64,000 bases of DNA from Setoptus koraiensis (Eukaryota; Arthropoda), in NCBI GenBank assembly GCA_048013815.1, contig CM106585.1:6200001-6264000 (forward strand), given 5' to 3'. Both the position numbers and the translations under genes were made by a program. The notes beneath the pieces are model-generated. The model did no database searches, was not told the DNA's origin, and worked only from the letters and a program-made list of their open reading frames with translations. Below are positions 48,601 to 61,317 of this stretch, one piece after another. Numbering within the stretch: position 1 is the stretch's first letter; the number at the start of each line of letters is the position of its first letter.

Positions 48601-51600
48601 TGCAAATGCGAGCGAAATAAAGACACTCGCTGACACACACAAGCGAGCCGAGAGCCCCACAGTTAACTCAATTTGTGAGGCCTTTGTTTGTTTGTTGCTC
48701 GTTGCTCGTCTACAGTGGCAGACGCTGCCTAGTTCGCACACCAGACAAGTTGTTACATAAGCTGGCGACTGTTTGCTGAGTTCAGCTCAATTTGCAGCTC
48801 AGCCAATTGTCAGCCGAACACGAAGCTTAAAAGTGCTAAAACTGCTGCTGCTGCTGCCGCGGCCGCTGCCATTGCAGCAGCTGATGCAGATTGAACAAGG
48901 CACGCACTCAATCAGCAATTAACAAACAGAGAAAGAGAGAAAGATAATTAAGGAGAGTTGCCACTTGTTGTTATTGTTGTGTGTGTGTGTGTGTGTTCGC
49001 TCTTGATGATGCCACCACCATTTTGAATGATATGATTTAATTTAAATGCACTCGCAAACTGCACTAGCAGCAGACTTGATTCGCTGCTTGTTTTGTTTCT
49101 GCTGCTGCTGCTGTTTTGTCAAACGGCGGCTCACTATTATTACATAACCATATACTGTATGTTGTGCGCAAATAAGACAGACTGCACTGTAGTATAATAT
49201 ATAGAATATACATGGGCATCGCCACTGGACCACTTCCACTTGGCATCAGCTGATTTATAATGGACAAACGCTGGCCGGGTCACTTGTTGTCGGTGTTGTG
49301 GGTCGCAATAAATTGCCACTCTGCTGCAAATTGGCTCGCCAGTTTCGATTCAGATAGCAGCCGAGTTGTTTCTGGCCGCCGCCAGTGGGCTGGTTGGCGA
49401 CTGCGTTGGCACAGGCCGGCTATGAAATATCCGATTCGATTCGCAACGAACCGATGGCGCATTATGCATCGTTTGATGTGAGCCCATTCAATAGTGGTGT
49501 CGCTGTAAAACAACAACAACAACAACAACAACAACGACAGCAGCGAAAAGGCCAATTTGCTTGACTACTCCGCTGCATGCGACTTGACACACGAATTGCG
49601 GTCGACGCCCATAGTTAGCGACTGTCACACTGTCACTGCAGACGTCGTCGTGGTGCACGGCCCACGGCTTGGTCAATGAACCTAGCCTGGCTGGCTGGCT
49701 GGCCGGCCGGTGTTATTGTTTCGGGGCTTTCATTCATCGTCAGCATCGCTTTATTTTATATAGAATCAAATTTGTTTGTTGCTCTATCCGAAGCCGGCTC
49801 ACTGGAGCTATCTGAGGCTAACCGAGGCAATCTGAAGCCGTGCGAAGCCGATGGCAGCGTTCGCGATTGCAGTCGGCTGTTGCGTCACCATTCACCACTG
49901 CTCCTTGCTGGCGGCCAGCCTCGGCTAGTGGCCAGCCTCGACTGGTGGCCAGAGCACGCCGGCAGCGTGAGTCTCGGCCGAGCCGAACGGTAGATTGAGT
50001 TAACGTTAAATGTTTTAAATTATATGACGCGATGTCAACGAAAGAGCACGCACACTAAACTGGCCACAGTGGCCAGTGCTAACCATCCGACGGCCAATTG
50101 ACCAGTTGACGTAACTCATGTGAGACTTGAGAGACGCCTCAGCGCAATTCTTGTCGCGGTCACTTTCGTGAGCCACCGACAACAAGTGGTCGCTTTTATA
50201 GGCCTTTGTTTGTTTTGTTGCCCGTTTGTGTCTTTGGCAAAACGTGAGCCACCCCCCACACCCCCCATCCCCACATTTCTAATCGGCCGTGTATATTATA
50301 TTCAATATTATTGCCAAAGGATATTATTCTTTCGCCTTGTGCCTTGCGTCGGGCCTAATTAGGGATTGTCGCCCTGCTGTCGAGTCTTGCGTCGGCCAGC
50401 TCGGCTTGGTGGCCGCCACTCGATGTCGTGGCCGATCGAGGAGCGACCAACGCCGCGAAATATAGCAGTAACCATAGTTGATATCATCGACAGTTTTGGG
50501 TGACACCAATACAACAGTTGACAACAATAATTGTTTACGGTGACCTATGACACACTAAACTGCCACCGCGCGTCCATTGGCGTGGGTGTGGCGCCACCGT
50601 CGATCGGTTGCACCGAGTCGCCGAGTTGTTTGTTTGGTGCAGCGCAGTCGATGCATCGCGCACCGCCGGCCAGTTGCAGCGCTCAAGTCGGTGCATCGCA
50701 CTCAACTTTGGATTGTGGCGCATTTGCATGTGCACCATCCAAACACGGCTGCAGCACAAAGGTGCTGCTGGTGCAGCCGATGATGATGATGAAACGAGTG
50801 CCAAATGAAAGCCAGTGTGGGAACCGAAGGCAGCTGCACCTCGAGGTGCACGCTGCACACGCACCATCAGTGCGTGTGTGTGTGTGTGTTTCTAACAGTG
50901 TGTGACACAACTTCATTTGTGGTCTACTTGCACCACTTGCATATTGAACGCGGCGTGCACACTGAGCGAGCTTGGCCATGCGCACCGCTCACGGTGCACA
51001 GCGCCGGCCGTGAGCTTTGCGCAGTCGCTTGGACACTGGTCAGTGGCGCAATAAGCGCCGCAAATGTAATGGCATCACAAACAAATGCGTACAAATGAGC
51101 GGATATATCGGTTTTTGGTGGCCTATCCCTTTCACTGCGCCGCCCCATCGGCTCGCGGTGTCGCTCGCTGTTGTTCCGGTGCGGCACAAGCCGCTGGCTG
51201 GTGCTAACGGTCATCGGGCACATTAATCAACACGACAAGTATTTTGCGCAAAAGTTTCGCGTCTCGGCGACGCGCACAGTTGTGTGCCGTCTCGCGGCAA
51301 CTCTGTGCCTGGTCACATGCGCGTGTGTCCACAAGGTTTGGCCACACTCAAGACTGTCCGAACGGAGGGGGGGGTCAGCGGCGAGCGTTGACCATCTTGC
51401 AGCTGGTGGCTGGCAGTGGTCAGTTGGTGTTTGTGCAATTTCACATGTCGCCCATTCATGATTCGCCCGCTTGCTTGCGATGCGCCGGCCCGTCGAAGAT
51501 GCCGGCCGCCGGCGATCGGCCGATCAGCCGATCAACCGAGCGGGCGGTTGTGCGCGGCGCAAGTGACCCATGCGGCACATGAGTGGACAAATAGTGTTAC

Positions 51601-51777
51601 AGCGAGCATGACGACACACACTGCATGCTACACACTGCTGTATGATTTGCACGAACGTGTAATGTGCACGAGACGAATGGAACAGACTGATGGACAGAGT
51701 CTGTTCCATTTCGAGAGAGAGAGGGACGGGGCGGGCGGGGGCCGGCGCAGTGCGAGCAAGGCGAATAGAGCGAGCGG

Positions 51778-51852
51778 CGAATAAAACGAGCGAACGAATA
51801 AAACGAGCAAACGAATAAAACGAGCGAAACGAATAAAACGGGCGAAACAAAT
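51778..51852. repeat. Decayed tandem repeat (gaataaaacgagc...)
   Basis: Four or five copies of a 15-16 bp unit close to gaataaaacgagcga with one-base length differences. Confidence 0.75.
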
Positions 51853-51961
51853 GGGGGCCGAGATGCCGATGGGCAGCACGAAAAGAAGGGGCTTTTTATG
51901 AATGAACTCTGGAGCGAGTTGCACGCACGCGGAGCGGCCGGTCGCAGGGTTCGCGACGCGC

Positions 51962-51965
<4 letters not shown>

Positions 51966-51994
<29 letters not shown>
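51966..51994. repeat. GA dinucleotide run
   Basis: About 14 uninterrupted ga units. Confidence 0.9.
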
Positions 51995-51996
<2 letters not shown>

Positions 51997-52317
51997 CCAC
52001 GTATTAAGTTCCGGTGCAGCGATTGTGTGTCACTGGCGCAGCGCGCCCGATGCGGGCGCGTTCGTCAGTTTGCGAACGATGGAGGAGTGTGAGAGAGCGC
52101 ACGGGCCGCAGAAAGAACGCGAACGTTGCGACGTTCGATTGTGCACGCCACGGCCAGCGGCAGCGGTGCCAGCAGCACGCGCTCACACGGACCGTGGGAG
52201 AACTTTTTTGCAGCAGTCGCCAGCGTGGCCATTCACGGAATGGTGCGCCCCTCGCGGCGGCCGCCGCCGCAGCGCTGCGTGCCGGGGGAAGGAAGGAAGG
52301 GCTTCGCTGGCGCGGCC

Positions 52318-52385
52318 GAACGCTCGAACGTTCGAATGTTCGAACGCGAGCGCCGGCCAGCGAACGTTCGAATGTTCGGCCGAAG
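52318..52385. repeat. Cluster of gaacgttc palindromes
   Basis: The 8-bp palindrome gaacgttc and its gaatgttc variant recur several times, often separated by cga. The same motif returns near 52534-52600 and 56900-56950. Confidence 0.75.
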
Positions 52386-54387
52386 CGCACGAGTCTGCGG
52401 AGGAGAACGCACCACCTAAGTGTGTGTGTGTTTGCGTTTGACATTCCCATGCTGCCGATGCTTTTTGTCTCTCGCTCTTGCATCAATGCTCCGCTTTCGC
52501 TCAATGGCCACTGTTGCCACGATCGGTGGGACCATTCGAACGTTGGCGTTCGAATGTTCGCCGGGCTGCGCTCGCTGCGAACGTTCGCGGGTTGCGTTCG
52601 AAGTTCGAACCGAGTGAGATTATGTCGCGCTTCTTTTCTCGATGGAACGTTCGGCGAACGATCGAGCAAACGCGTCGCAACAGAGCGCTGCACGCGGCTC
52701 GTTGCAGCCGTCTGAGCGCGGCCGGGCTCGCCGTCGAAGCGAGCGCCGCCGCCGGCCAAAGGCTCAATTAATTCGTTGGGCAAATTCATCATTCGGGGCC
52801 AAGACAACTGTTGCTCGAGCACTAACTGAGCCGACCGATCCGATTCATCGGCAGGATATTCACGCGCAAACTCTCGCGTCTCGGCTGTGCGCGACGCAAA
52901 CTTTGCGTCACAAAGCAACCGCGGGCCTGGCAAGACTCAACAGGTCCACGGGTGAATAGCACGGACGAGTGGCACAGACGACTACCGCGGATGAATATCC
53001 GCAATCTCGGCGATCAATGCGAGCTCAAACGAGGCCAAAAAATCGCTAGATCTAGCATTTTTTGCGCTTCTTGGGCCCGCAGTGTAAACATTGCTGCGAT
53101 GCAAATATCGCCGCGACACAAATTTTGCTGCGACACAAATATTGCTGCGGCATAAATGTTATTGCATCATAAATACTGGACCGGTCGGCGTGCCCGAGCG
53201 TGGACGATATATCCGCGGCCACAAGGCTGCAAAACGGCTCAACATGGACTGGTGATGATGATGAGATGTAGCGCAATATTTAGCGATATCAACGCGATGC
53301 TGGCAGCTCATTCGATATAGATGTGGCAGTGTGGCATTTGGAGTTGGCAGTTATTTTGCTATTTTCGCTCCTTTGCCAATGTTTGCCATTTGTTTTCCAA
53401 GAAACAACGCAAACAACACGGCGCACATTAGCAATTAGTTTGAAAAGAATTTAGTTTTTTCCTCTTTTCGCCATAATTCCCAGCCACAACAGACAGCGAA
53501 CGAGCAAAGAATTCCGAGAACACACTTTGCGCGAGCTTACTTGTTAGTTGTCGCTTGGTCTCCTATAATTGCCAGTTATCATCTAGTCACTGGGCTGGCC
53601 AAGTTGCCAGCCCAGTGCCCTTGTGACTGGTCGCGAGTTGAGGGGCGCATTATTTGCATCTTGTGGTGGCGAATTGGCGAGTATTTGATCTCGAGTATTT
53701 CGATAATTGAATGGGCGCAATTGCCACAACCATTAATAACGGCAACGTTGATAATGGTGTCGCGGTTGTCGCTGTTGGGCTGCTTGTGGCGCGGCCGTCG
53801 GGACGGATTGCGTGGGCGCTGTGTCGCTTTGGGCGCGGTTCGCGGCGCTCAGTCTTGAGAGTTTGTCAATCCGTGGTGTTTATTGTTATTCCAGCGTGCA
53901 TTTAATACATATCCATATATACACACTCGCCATATATACACACTCGCCATATATATACACTCGCGAAGGAGAAAGTTGCCGGTCGCTTCATCCGGCCGGC
54001 CGGCCGGCCGGCCACTAGACGAGCCGCGACAACATGGCAACAGATTGCCAATTGTTGATCGTTCCAAGAAACAAGTGCAGCAAATAAATAAGATGTCAAT
54101 ATACATTGATTGAATGTGAATATCGGCAACATTGGCCGATATTCACGCGTATTCATGCGCACATTCGCATGGCGCTGAACTGTCGGTTAGTGAATCATTT
54201 ACTCATATTCATTCATGAATATGTGTGATGCCACTAGCTTGGCGCACCGAGCTACTCGACGGCAGGTGAGCGACACTTTATAGGGCTCAAGTGGCAGCAA
54301 GCTCGCTGGCGTGCCTACTCACGTTTGTGTCGGCCACACGCATCGCCATTTTGGCCATTTATAGGCTTCATTTCGGTTGTATACCCA

Positions 54388-54435
54388 GCCGATTGTGGCT
54401 TGTGGATTCAACTGGATCCACAAGCCACAATCGGC
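54388..54435. repeat. Perfect 20-bp inverted repeat, 8-nt loop
   Basis: Arms 54388-54407 and 54416-54435 are exact reverse complements. The right arm is followed by a partial direct repeat of its end (cacaatcggcc). Confidence 0.88.
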
Positions 54436-57400
54436 CACAATCGGCCAACAATCTAGTGGCCCGAATCTAGTTGCGAATCGGAATTCCTGGCCGCCTGTCG
54501 CAACGCGGCAAGTTTAATTGGGCCTTACCTCTAATTAATTGGCTAGTTAGCTGCCGGCTCGGCCACACTGCGGGCGCCCCCTGTCGGCGCATAGCTGGTG
54601 AGCCCAAATATTAATTAATATTGTGAGAGAGAGAGAGAGCAAAATGTTTGCGCCGACAAACACACAACAACGCAGGCCGTGTTGACCCGGGCCACTAGTT
54701 GCACTTTTGATTATAGTCACGAACGACCGGCTAGACAAATCAAATGCACATCAAATGAATCTCGCACTGCTGCCAAGCACGCCCGACACGACAACAATGG
54801 AACGCCGGAAGTTGTTATCAGCCTGGCATAACTATTAGCGCTGCCGCTGGGCATTGTTGGCCGCCGGAGTTGTGCTGCAAACGACGGCCAAAGAAATAAA
54901 ACAGAGAATAAGTAAAAGTACAACAAACAACTGTATCACGTATAACTCTTGCTTTCGCTCGGGCAGCCGCTTGTTTGCGGCCGGCGTCGCTTGTTTGCGG
55001 CTTCTCTGGCTGGTCGTTAATCTCGATAACGACAATGCCGACTTGGCCCCACTTATCGTCTCCATACCATACTCTACATCCACGCACGCGGTGAATATCC
55101 ACGGACGCGCACTCTTGCGTGGATATTCGCCAGCTTGCTATGTGTTCATTGTGTATCATCATATTCGTTATCAGTAATGAATATGATGATGAATGTGGCA
55201 TTAATGAAAGTAGTGGATAGTATTCATGCATGAATACAGCGGTCGAAGCAATTGGCAGAGTCCATAAAAACGCGTGCGGCGGCACTTGTGACCGCCGTAA
55301 TCCACAATAGCACATGACGCTCCCATAATCAGAGCCCGACGGTGCGGCCCCTGCGGATGCTGCGGATATAAATAAATAATAAATGTAAATGTTTGTCGCG
55401 GCCATTCCGGCGGGCACCAACACGACACAATCATCAAAAAGGCATCGAACACCACATTCACACAATATTGCACACAATATTCGTCGGTCGGCCGACCGAC
55501 TTTTGGGCCCAAAGCCGGGCCCACCGATTCGACACTCGACATAATAATGAATCGCGAATCTATAGGGGCGACAAGCGGCATAATGCATCAATAATAGCTC
55601 AACTGCAACCCGTGCAACAGTTGTTTGCCGTGTTTGACGCGCTGCTCACAGCACGCGCTGCATAAATGAGCGTTTGACGGTCACCGGAAACGGGCGACGG
55701 TGTGCGTGTGTGTCGTGTGCACTGTGGTGGAAGCGCGCGCCAAGCGAAAGGGGTGGCGCTTCGTTGTCGGAGTCGGCCGAAAGGGGTCACTGGCCAAAGG
55801 TTGCACCAACTACCGGGCACAGTTTACGACCACGGCCACGTGAACCGAGCGCTGCCGTGCACCATTTGCCCATTTGCCCACCTCGCTTATTTTGCCCACT
55901 TTGGCCACTTCGGCCACTTTGGCCACTTGCCCACTCTGAGTGAACGGCCGACTGGTGACCATTTGGCCGAAATGGGCACCGCTGCCGGCGGACAGGCTCG
56001 GCGCGATCCGTCATTTCGCGTCATTTTGCGTCATTTTGCGTCATTTTTCGCCGTTTTTCGCCGTTTTGCGTCGCTTTGGCTCGTGTCAGTCGCGCGCGCA
56101 CCATTACGCGCGATATGCAAATGAGCGCCACTCGTCCCTGTCGTGTGTCGCGCCCGCAGCATCATTGCGCAACAATCACTGGCGCAGACTAGTCGCCATG
56201 GCTAGACCGCAACGACGATTATGCAATCTGTGTTTGCGTTAATGGCGGTAATTAGAGGACGGCGAGCGAGACGAGGACAGTTGCGACAAATGGAGCGAAG
56301 TGAGCGAAACCAAGTGAACAGTGACAGTAAAGTTGACAAGAGAGTTTTTGTCGACAAGACACAAAAAGTGCAAGCGGGATTGCGCAACAGAAATTGGAGC
56401 AACACAATGGCCACGCACGGGCTGTCTGGCTGAGGTTGTGGCGAGAGAACAAAGAATCGTTAAAATTGTGTTTGCTTATTATGTAACATAAGACGCTTAA
56501 TCGGGCGCGCGCGAGCGCGATTTGTATTGAATTACGCCAATGGGGGGGAAGGGGGGAATCGGACAATTGAGCGAGATGCCGGCTCAATTGGAGTTGTTGT
56601 TATGTGAGCTCGACGTGAGTTGCGTAATTAACTTGCTCGCCGTCACTGTTGGCGCTGCCGACAGCGACAGCCCAACAACGACGACAACAACAACAGCGAC
56701 GACAACAACAGCAACAGCCACGACGACAGCAACAGCGACGGCGACAGCAACAGCGACGACGACGAGTCCATGTTGCGCGAAACTTAATGGACGCCAGCGC
56801 AAAAATGAATGAACCGAGTGCCGATGATGTAATACACGCTTTAATGGCTGATTGTTGTCTGACGGCAGCCCCATGTTTGCATGTTCGCGCGCCTTCGCTG
56901 CGAACGTTCGAGGCTCGAATGTTGAAATGTTCAAACATTCAAACGTTCGAGCGAGCGCTCGAGCCAACTCGCCAAACGCTGGCCGCGCAAATGTTGAAAT
57001 GTCGAAATGTTTATCTGTTTGCAGCGCATTCTTTTGCGCTCGCCTGCATTGTCGTCATCAAATAACATCAAATAACAACATCATCATCATCATCAGCAGC
57101 AGCAGCAGCCACAACAGCGACATCGCCGAGACCCGTCGCAAGACGCATGACAAGAACGGAAGTGCAGCAGATTGGCGGCAGGCGCAATGCCAAGGCATAA
57201 ATTAGTTGGCTGCTTGTTTGTTATTAATAGCCGAGTGGGCCGTTTGTTTGTTTGTTGAGCTCGTATAATCTAATTACACACTCGGCATCTGTTGGCCTGT
57301 TCATGTGTGGATCTGGCGCGCATATCTGTTCACGTGTGGATCTGGCTGACAAACTCGTATTCATACTCTGTTTAGGTACTCAATTTGTGATTACATGATA

Positions 57401-59841
57401 CAGTATGAATATGACTTGTGACAGCGCGCTCAGTGAATATCCACGCGCGAGACGCGCGACCGACCAAACGAAATCAAATCGTGCAACTATCATCATTTTT
57501 TCGCATAATCGCTCGGCATCATAATTAGCCAATTTGGCGATTTGGGCCAATTTCGCCACACTAATGCCGTTTCTGGTCGGCGTGGTCGTCAGTTCACGCG
57601 GCCTACGGGCCGCGTGATTTGGCAAAGTGGCGTCCTCATCGGATTCAGTTTATCCAGTCGAAATGGAGTCCAGTCGACGCGGTTGATCTGGTTACCACTG
57701 GCGCATTAACGACGCGGCGCTCGCTGACGCGGCTACCAGCACACAATCGTATGTGATATGTGCTCAACATAATGTTATATAATGTTATATAATGCTACAT
57801 AATGCTATGCGATGCTACATAATGCGCCAGAAATGATGAATGAGATGCCAAGCGGGCCGAAGGGCGAGCGAGTGAGTGATTGAGGCCAGTTGTGGCTGGC
57901 AGCGCCAACGCACCAGTGACCGGCCGGCCGGCCGGCCCTGATTACATAACGCGACGCGGGGCACACATTACACAGCAACGCACATTACATAATGACTTGT
58001 TAGCGCCATTTGAGAGCCATTAACTTATTAACGAACGGCGCGGTGATTGATGGGCGAGCAGGCGCTAATTGAAGCAGGCGTTATCATTATCATCATTTGC
58101 ATATCTGGTTGTGTGTTGCTGGCTGGCTGTACGGCCATCGCAATGCGATGATCATAGGCCTATGATCGTTGCCTATGATGGACCAACCAAGTAACCATGG
58201 CGACCGTGCCGAATAACGACGCTAATTGGCCCTGAAACTGGTGAATATGTGATTTTTTGATTTGTGAATCTGTAATCTAGTCACTGGGCTCTCACTCGGT
58301 CACCGGGCGGCGACAGGTGCTCGAGCGAGGCGCCCACATTGCGCCGGAGTCCGCCGGAGCGGGCCGGAATCCGCCACATGGTGCCGGAATCTTCGGGAAC
58401 GGGCCGCCATTTCGCAAGAGAACGATATTTATATGTACATGTTGCGTGTACAGCGCCGGCGGAGATGGACGCGCGACGACGGCGGCGAATGCGACTCGAA
58501 TGGCCCGATTGCGACGGCGCTGACGCTGCGATGACGCGCGCAAGCCCGACGAAGTCCCGACCGGAGCACACCGGACCCGACGGGACCCGACCGGAGCGGC
58601 CCGTAGCCGACCGGAGCCAAATGGAGCCTACCGAAGCCTAACAGTGCCGAATCGGGCCAATTTGCGGCGGGCCCGGCGAGCAGCGTGGCAAGTGTGGCAA
58701 TTAGTGTGCAATGTGTCCGTGCGATACTCCGGATCGTTATATTACTTCGCGAGTAACGCAACGATACAACAATTGCTCATCGCAATAAACTAATTAGCGC
58801 CGCGAATTGCATCTTGTTACACGGCCGCCGCAACAACAGCGCACAAGCACGCGCCACAACGCACAACAACGCGCAACAACGGGCGACGACACGGCCGCGA
58901 TAGTCGTGTAATCGACTAATTGACTAATTGACTAATTGACTGGTGCCGTCAGTCGCTGATAGCAGCCATTAAGCGCCATTGAGTCACTAACTGACTGTCG
59001 GGCTGACGGTGTCGGCACGGGTTCAAGTTCATTGCAACGGCGGGTGACATATGAGCCGGCGGCGGCGACGATGCGCTCACCAGCAACAATTGACCTAGAA
59101 CTCGGGCCACGTCAACGATGACATCACAGACCGTTATCTGTGATGCTGCCATTGACAAGTTGCGACTTGTGTCAGTTTGAGCCAGCACAATCGACTCACA
59201 ATTGTCAATTGATTCGAGACAGTCGAGTGACAGTGGCAAGCGTAAAACTTGAACTCGCTTGAATCGCGACTGACAATCGTCAAGCCGAAATTATCTGTTG
59301 ACATTGGCAAATGCATCAATTTGTGTGCGCTAATCCACTTGAGCAATTTATTTGCCCAATTCATCAATTTATCAGCGATGTATTGGCAATTTATCGGCAA
59401 GTTATCGCGACGTGATACGCGATCAGTCGCGCGTCACATGCGCGCACTCATGCACCCACAATAACTGTATAGCGAAAACTGTCTAATCAATCATTTCGCG
59501 CTGTTGATGCGCGCGCGCCATTGGCACATCAGCGACAACAAGTGATCGCTTGTCGCCGCGACATTCAGCCTATCGCTCGCCGATCACGCATTGCGATGGC
59601 TGGCGATTGGCTCGCAAGGCATTTAACAGCAGATCCAGTTAGATAAGGCGAGATAACTGACTGCAAATGGCGCTGTTTGCGCCGCGCGAGGGCCCGTTAT
59701 CGCGGCCGGCCCCATCAACAACGCAAAGACGCCAAACGATGGATAGACGACAAACAATGGATAGACGCCGAACGACAGATTCAGCGATAATAATCATAAT
59801 CTGTGTATAATGTGTCAGATATTTTGTCGTGTTGTACTCAC

Positions 59842-60622
59842 CTGTGGGCGCGCGCCGGCCCTCGGCGGCGCTGTTGACTGTCAGCCACTCGCTCACCATG
59901 TCGCTGCTGTGATCTGATTTCATGGTTGCTGGCGGCACTTGTTGCGCCCACTTGCCGCTCTGTCGCTGCTGACAAAACGCCCGCGACCGGCCAGCCGCCA
60001 GCGGCGGGTCTTGGCATGGGGCCGCGGGCGCGGGCTTGTCGCGGTCGCTCGCTCGCGGCCCTGAACTCAGACTGCATTTGGCATTGAATTGACGATTGTG
60101 GGTCGCCTGTTGGCGCGTCGTCTCGGTGTCTCGGTTGCTGTTGGCACACTGGCGAAACGTCGATGACACGATACACTCGCTCAACATTGAAGGGGCGCTG
60201 TCAACTGTCAGGCCGTCGATGTTGTCGCTGACCGCATTATCGCCGGCCCCATTATCGCTGGTCGCGTTGTCGTTGGACGCGTTGCTCCAGCAGCTCACCT
60301 GAGATCGGGTCGATTCGGTGGGGCTGCACGACCTGCTCAGTGTCAGGCCCACGTCCGACTGCAACGAGTGCCGCTTGACAATGACGTAATCCGCGGATGT
60401 TTCCTCTTCTTCGTCGCCACTGTGTTGCAGTTGCAGTTGCGGTTGCTGTTGCGACGAATACGCTTGAATGTTGTTGATTGTTGACCACAACAACGACACG
60501 TTGCTCTGGGCCGGCTGGGCGCCGGCCTTCCTCGCAAAGGCCGCCGTTTCACTGGGCGACACCGAGCTCGCCCTCATCGGGCTCATGGGCCCGAGTAGCG
60601 GCCCGATGGCCGGGCCGGGCAT
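59842..60622 (-). CDS. Candidate coding exon, Ser/Gln-rich unknown protein
   Basis: From an ATG at 60622-60620 the minus strand is open for 260 codons to a consensus donor (ACAG|GTGAGT, GT at 59841-59840). The product has an Ala/Pro start, LLWSTINNIQAYSSQQQPQL, an acidic patch with a phospho-site look (GDEEEETSADYVIVKRHSL), SDVGLTLSRSCSPTESTRSQ and a polar stretch ending SEWLTVNSAAEGRRAPT. The composition fits an intracellular scaffold or signalling protein. No domain is recognised and no partner exon was found, so it would be a first exon. The long open length in GC-rich DNA may be chance, but the donor at its end argues for a real exon. Confidence 0.4.
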
Positions 60623-61286
60623 GGCGCGCGCTGCGGCACTGGGTGGGCGCACCTTGGCTCAGCTTCGGTTGTTGCAGCTTCTGTTTCAGCTTCTATTTCA
60701 GCTTCTAACTCAGTTGTTGTAGTCTTTTCAGTTGCTTCAGTTGTTGCGGTTGTTTCTGTTTCAGCTTCAGTTGTCGCGGTTTCGGTTTGTCGCGGTTTCG
60801 GTTTGGTGCGGTTTATCTCGGTTCGCGTGATGCTCTCGTTATATGTATGGCTTGCCGTATCGAGCCGCCGCCTTGTGGCGAGATTGTGGCAAAATTGTGG
60901 CGAGATTGTGGCGAGACTGTGGCCGGATTGCGGCCCGATTGCGGCTAGACTAGCGATGACGCGAATGCGAGCTGGCCGATGTGTCAACTTGTTTGTTTGC
61001 CGTCGAGACCGATAAAAACAATCGTGAGCGTTGTGAAAAAACCAATCGATGCCGGGCAACGGGTCAGCGTGCCGTGACGTTTGATGTCGCTGTTGATGTC
61101 GCTGTTGTTGTCGGTGCTGTTGTTGTCGGTGCTGTTGTTGTTGTTGTCGCGTCGGTGCTGTCGCACGGCACCGATTATCGCGATCCGGTGAAAGTGAGCG
61201 AGTGAAATATTTATCGCTATTATCGGTTATGCCGTTTGTGGCCGCATGATTAATTGCGCTCGTCGATCAGACGCTGTCGTTGCGGG

Positions 61287-61317
<31 letters not shown>

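Larger units (their letters stand above)
43518..59841. other. Long GC-rich, repeat-rich region without a convincing gene
   Basis: Many open frames occur here on both strands, for example 45.6-46.7, 50.5-51.2 and 51.9-52.9 kb. They overlap antisense frames of similar length, lack domains and splice logic, and follow low-complexity DNA. I see simple arrays (GTC, GA, GT and CA runs, AAC/AGC tracts near 48.46-48.54 and 56.67-56.77 kb), several palindromes and decayed 9-21 bp repeats. The first part should hold the promoter of the ETS gene. No tRNA, rRNA or transposon was recognised. Confidence 0.55.

Noticed and set aside
51902-52933. Long overlapping frames on both strands, including 233 and 309 codons
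   Set aside because: Arg-rich composition driven by cgaacg repeats, mutual overlap of sense and antisense frames, and no domain.
58150-58167. Perfect 18-bp palindrome (gatcataggcctatgatc)
   Set aside because: Real, but without flanking pairing or context. Short palindromes like this are expected in 64 kb of repeat-rich DNA.
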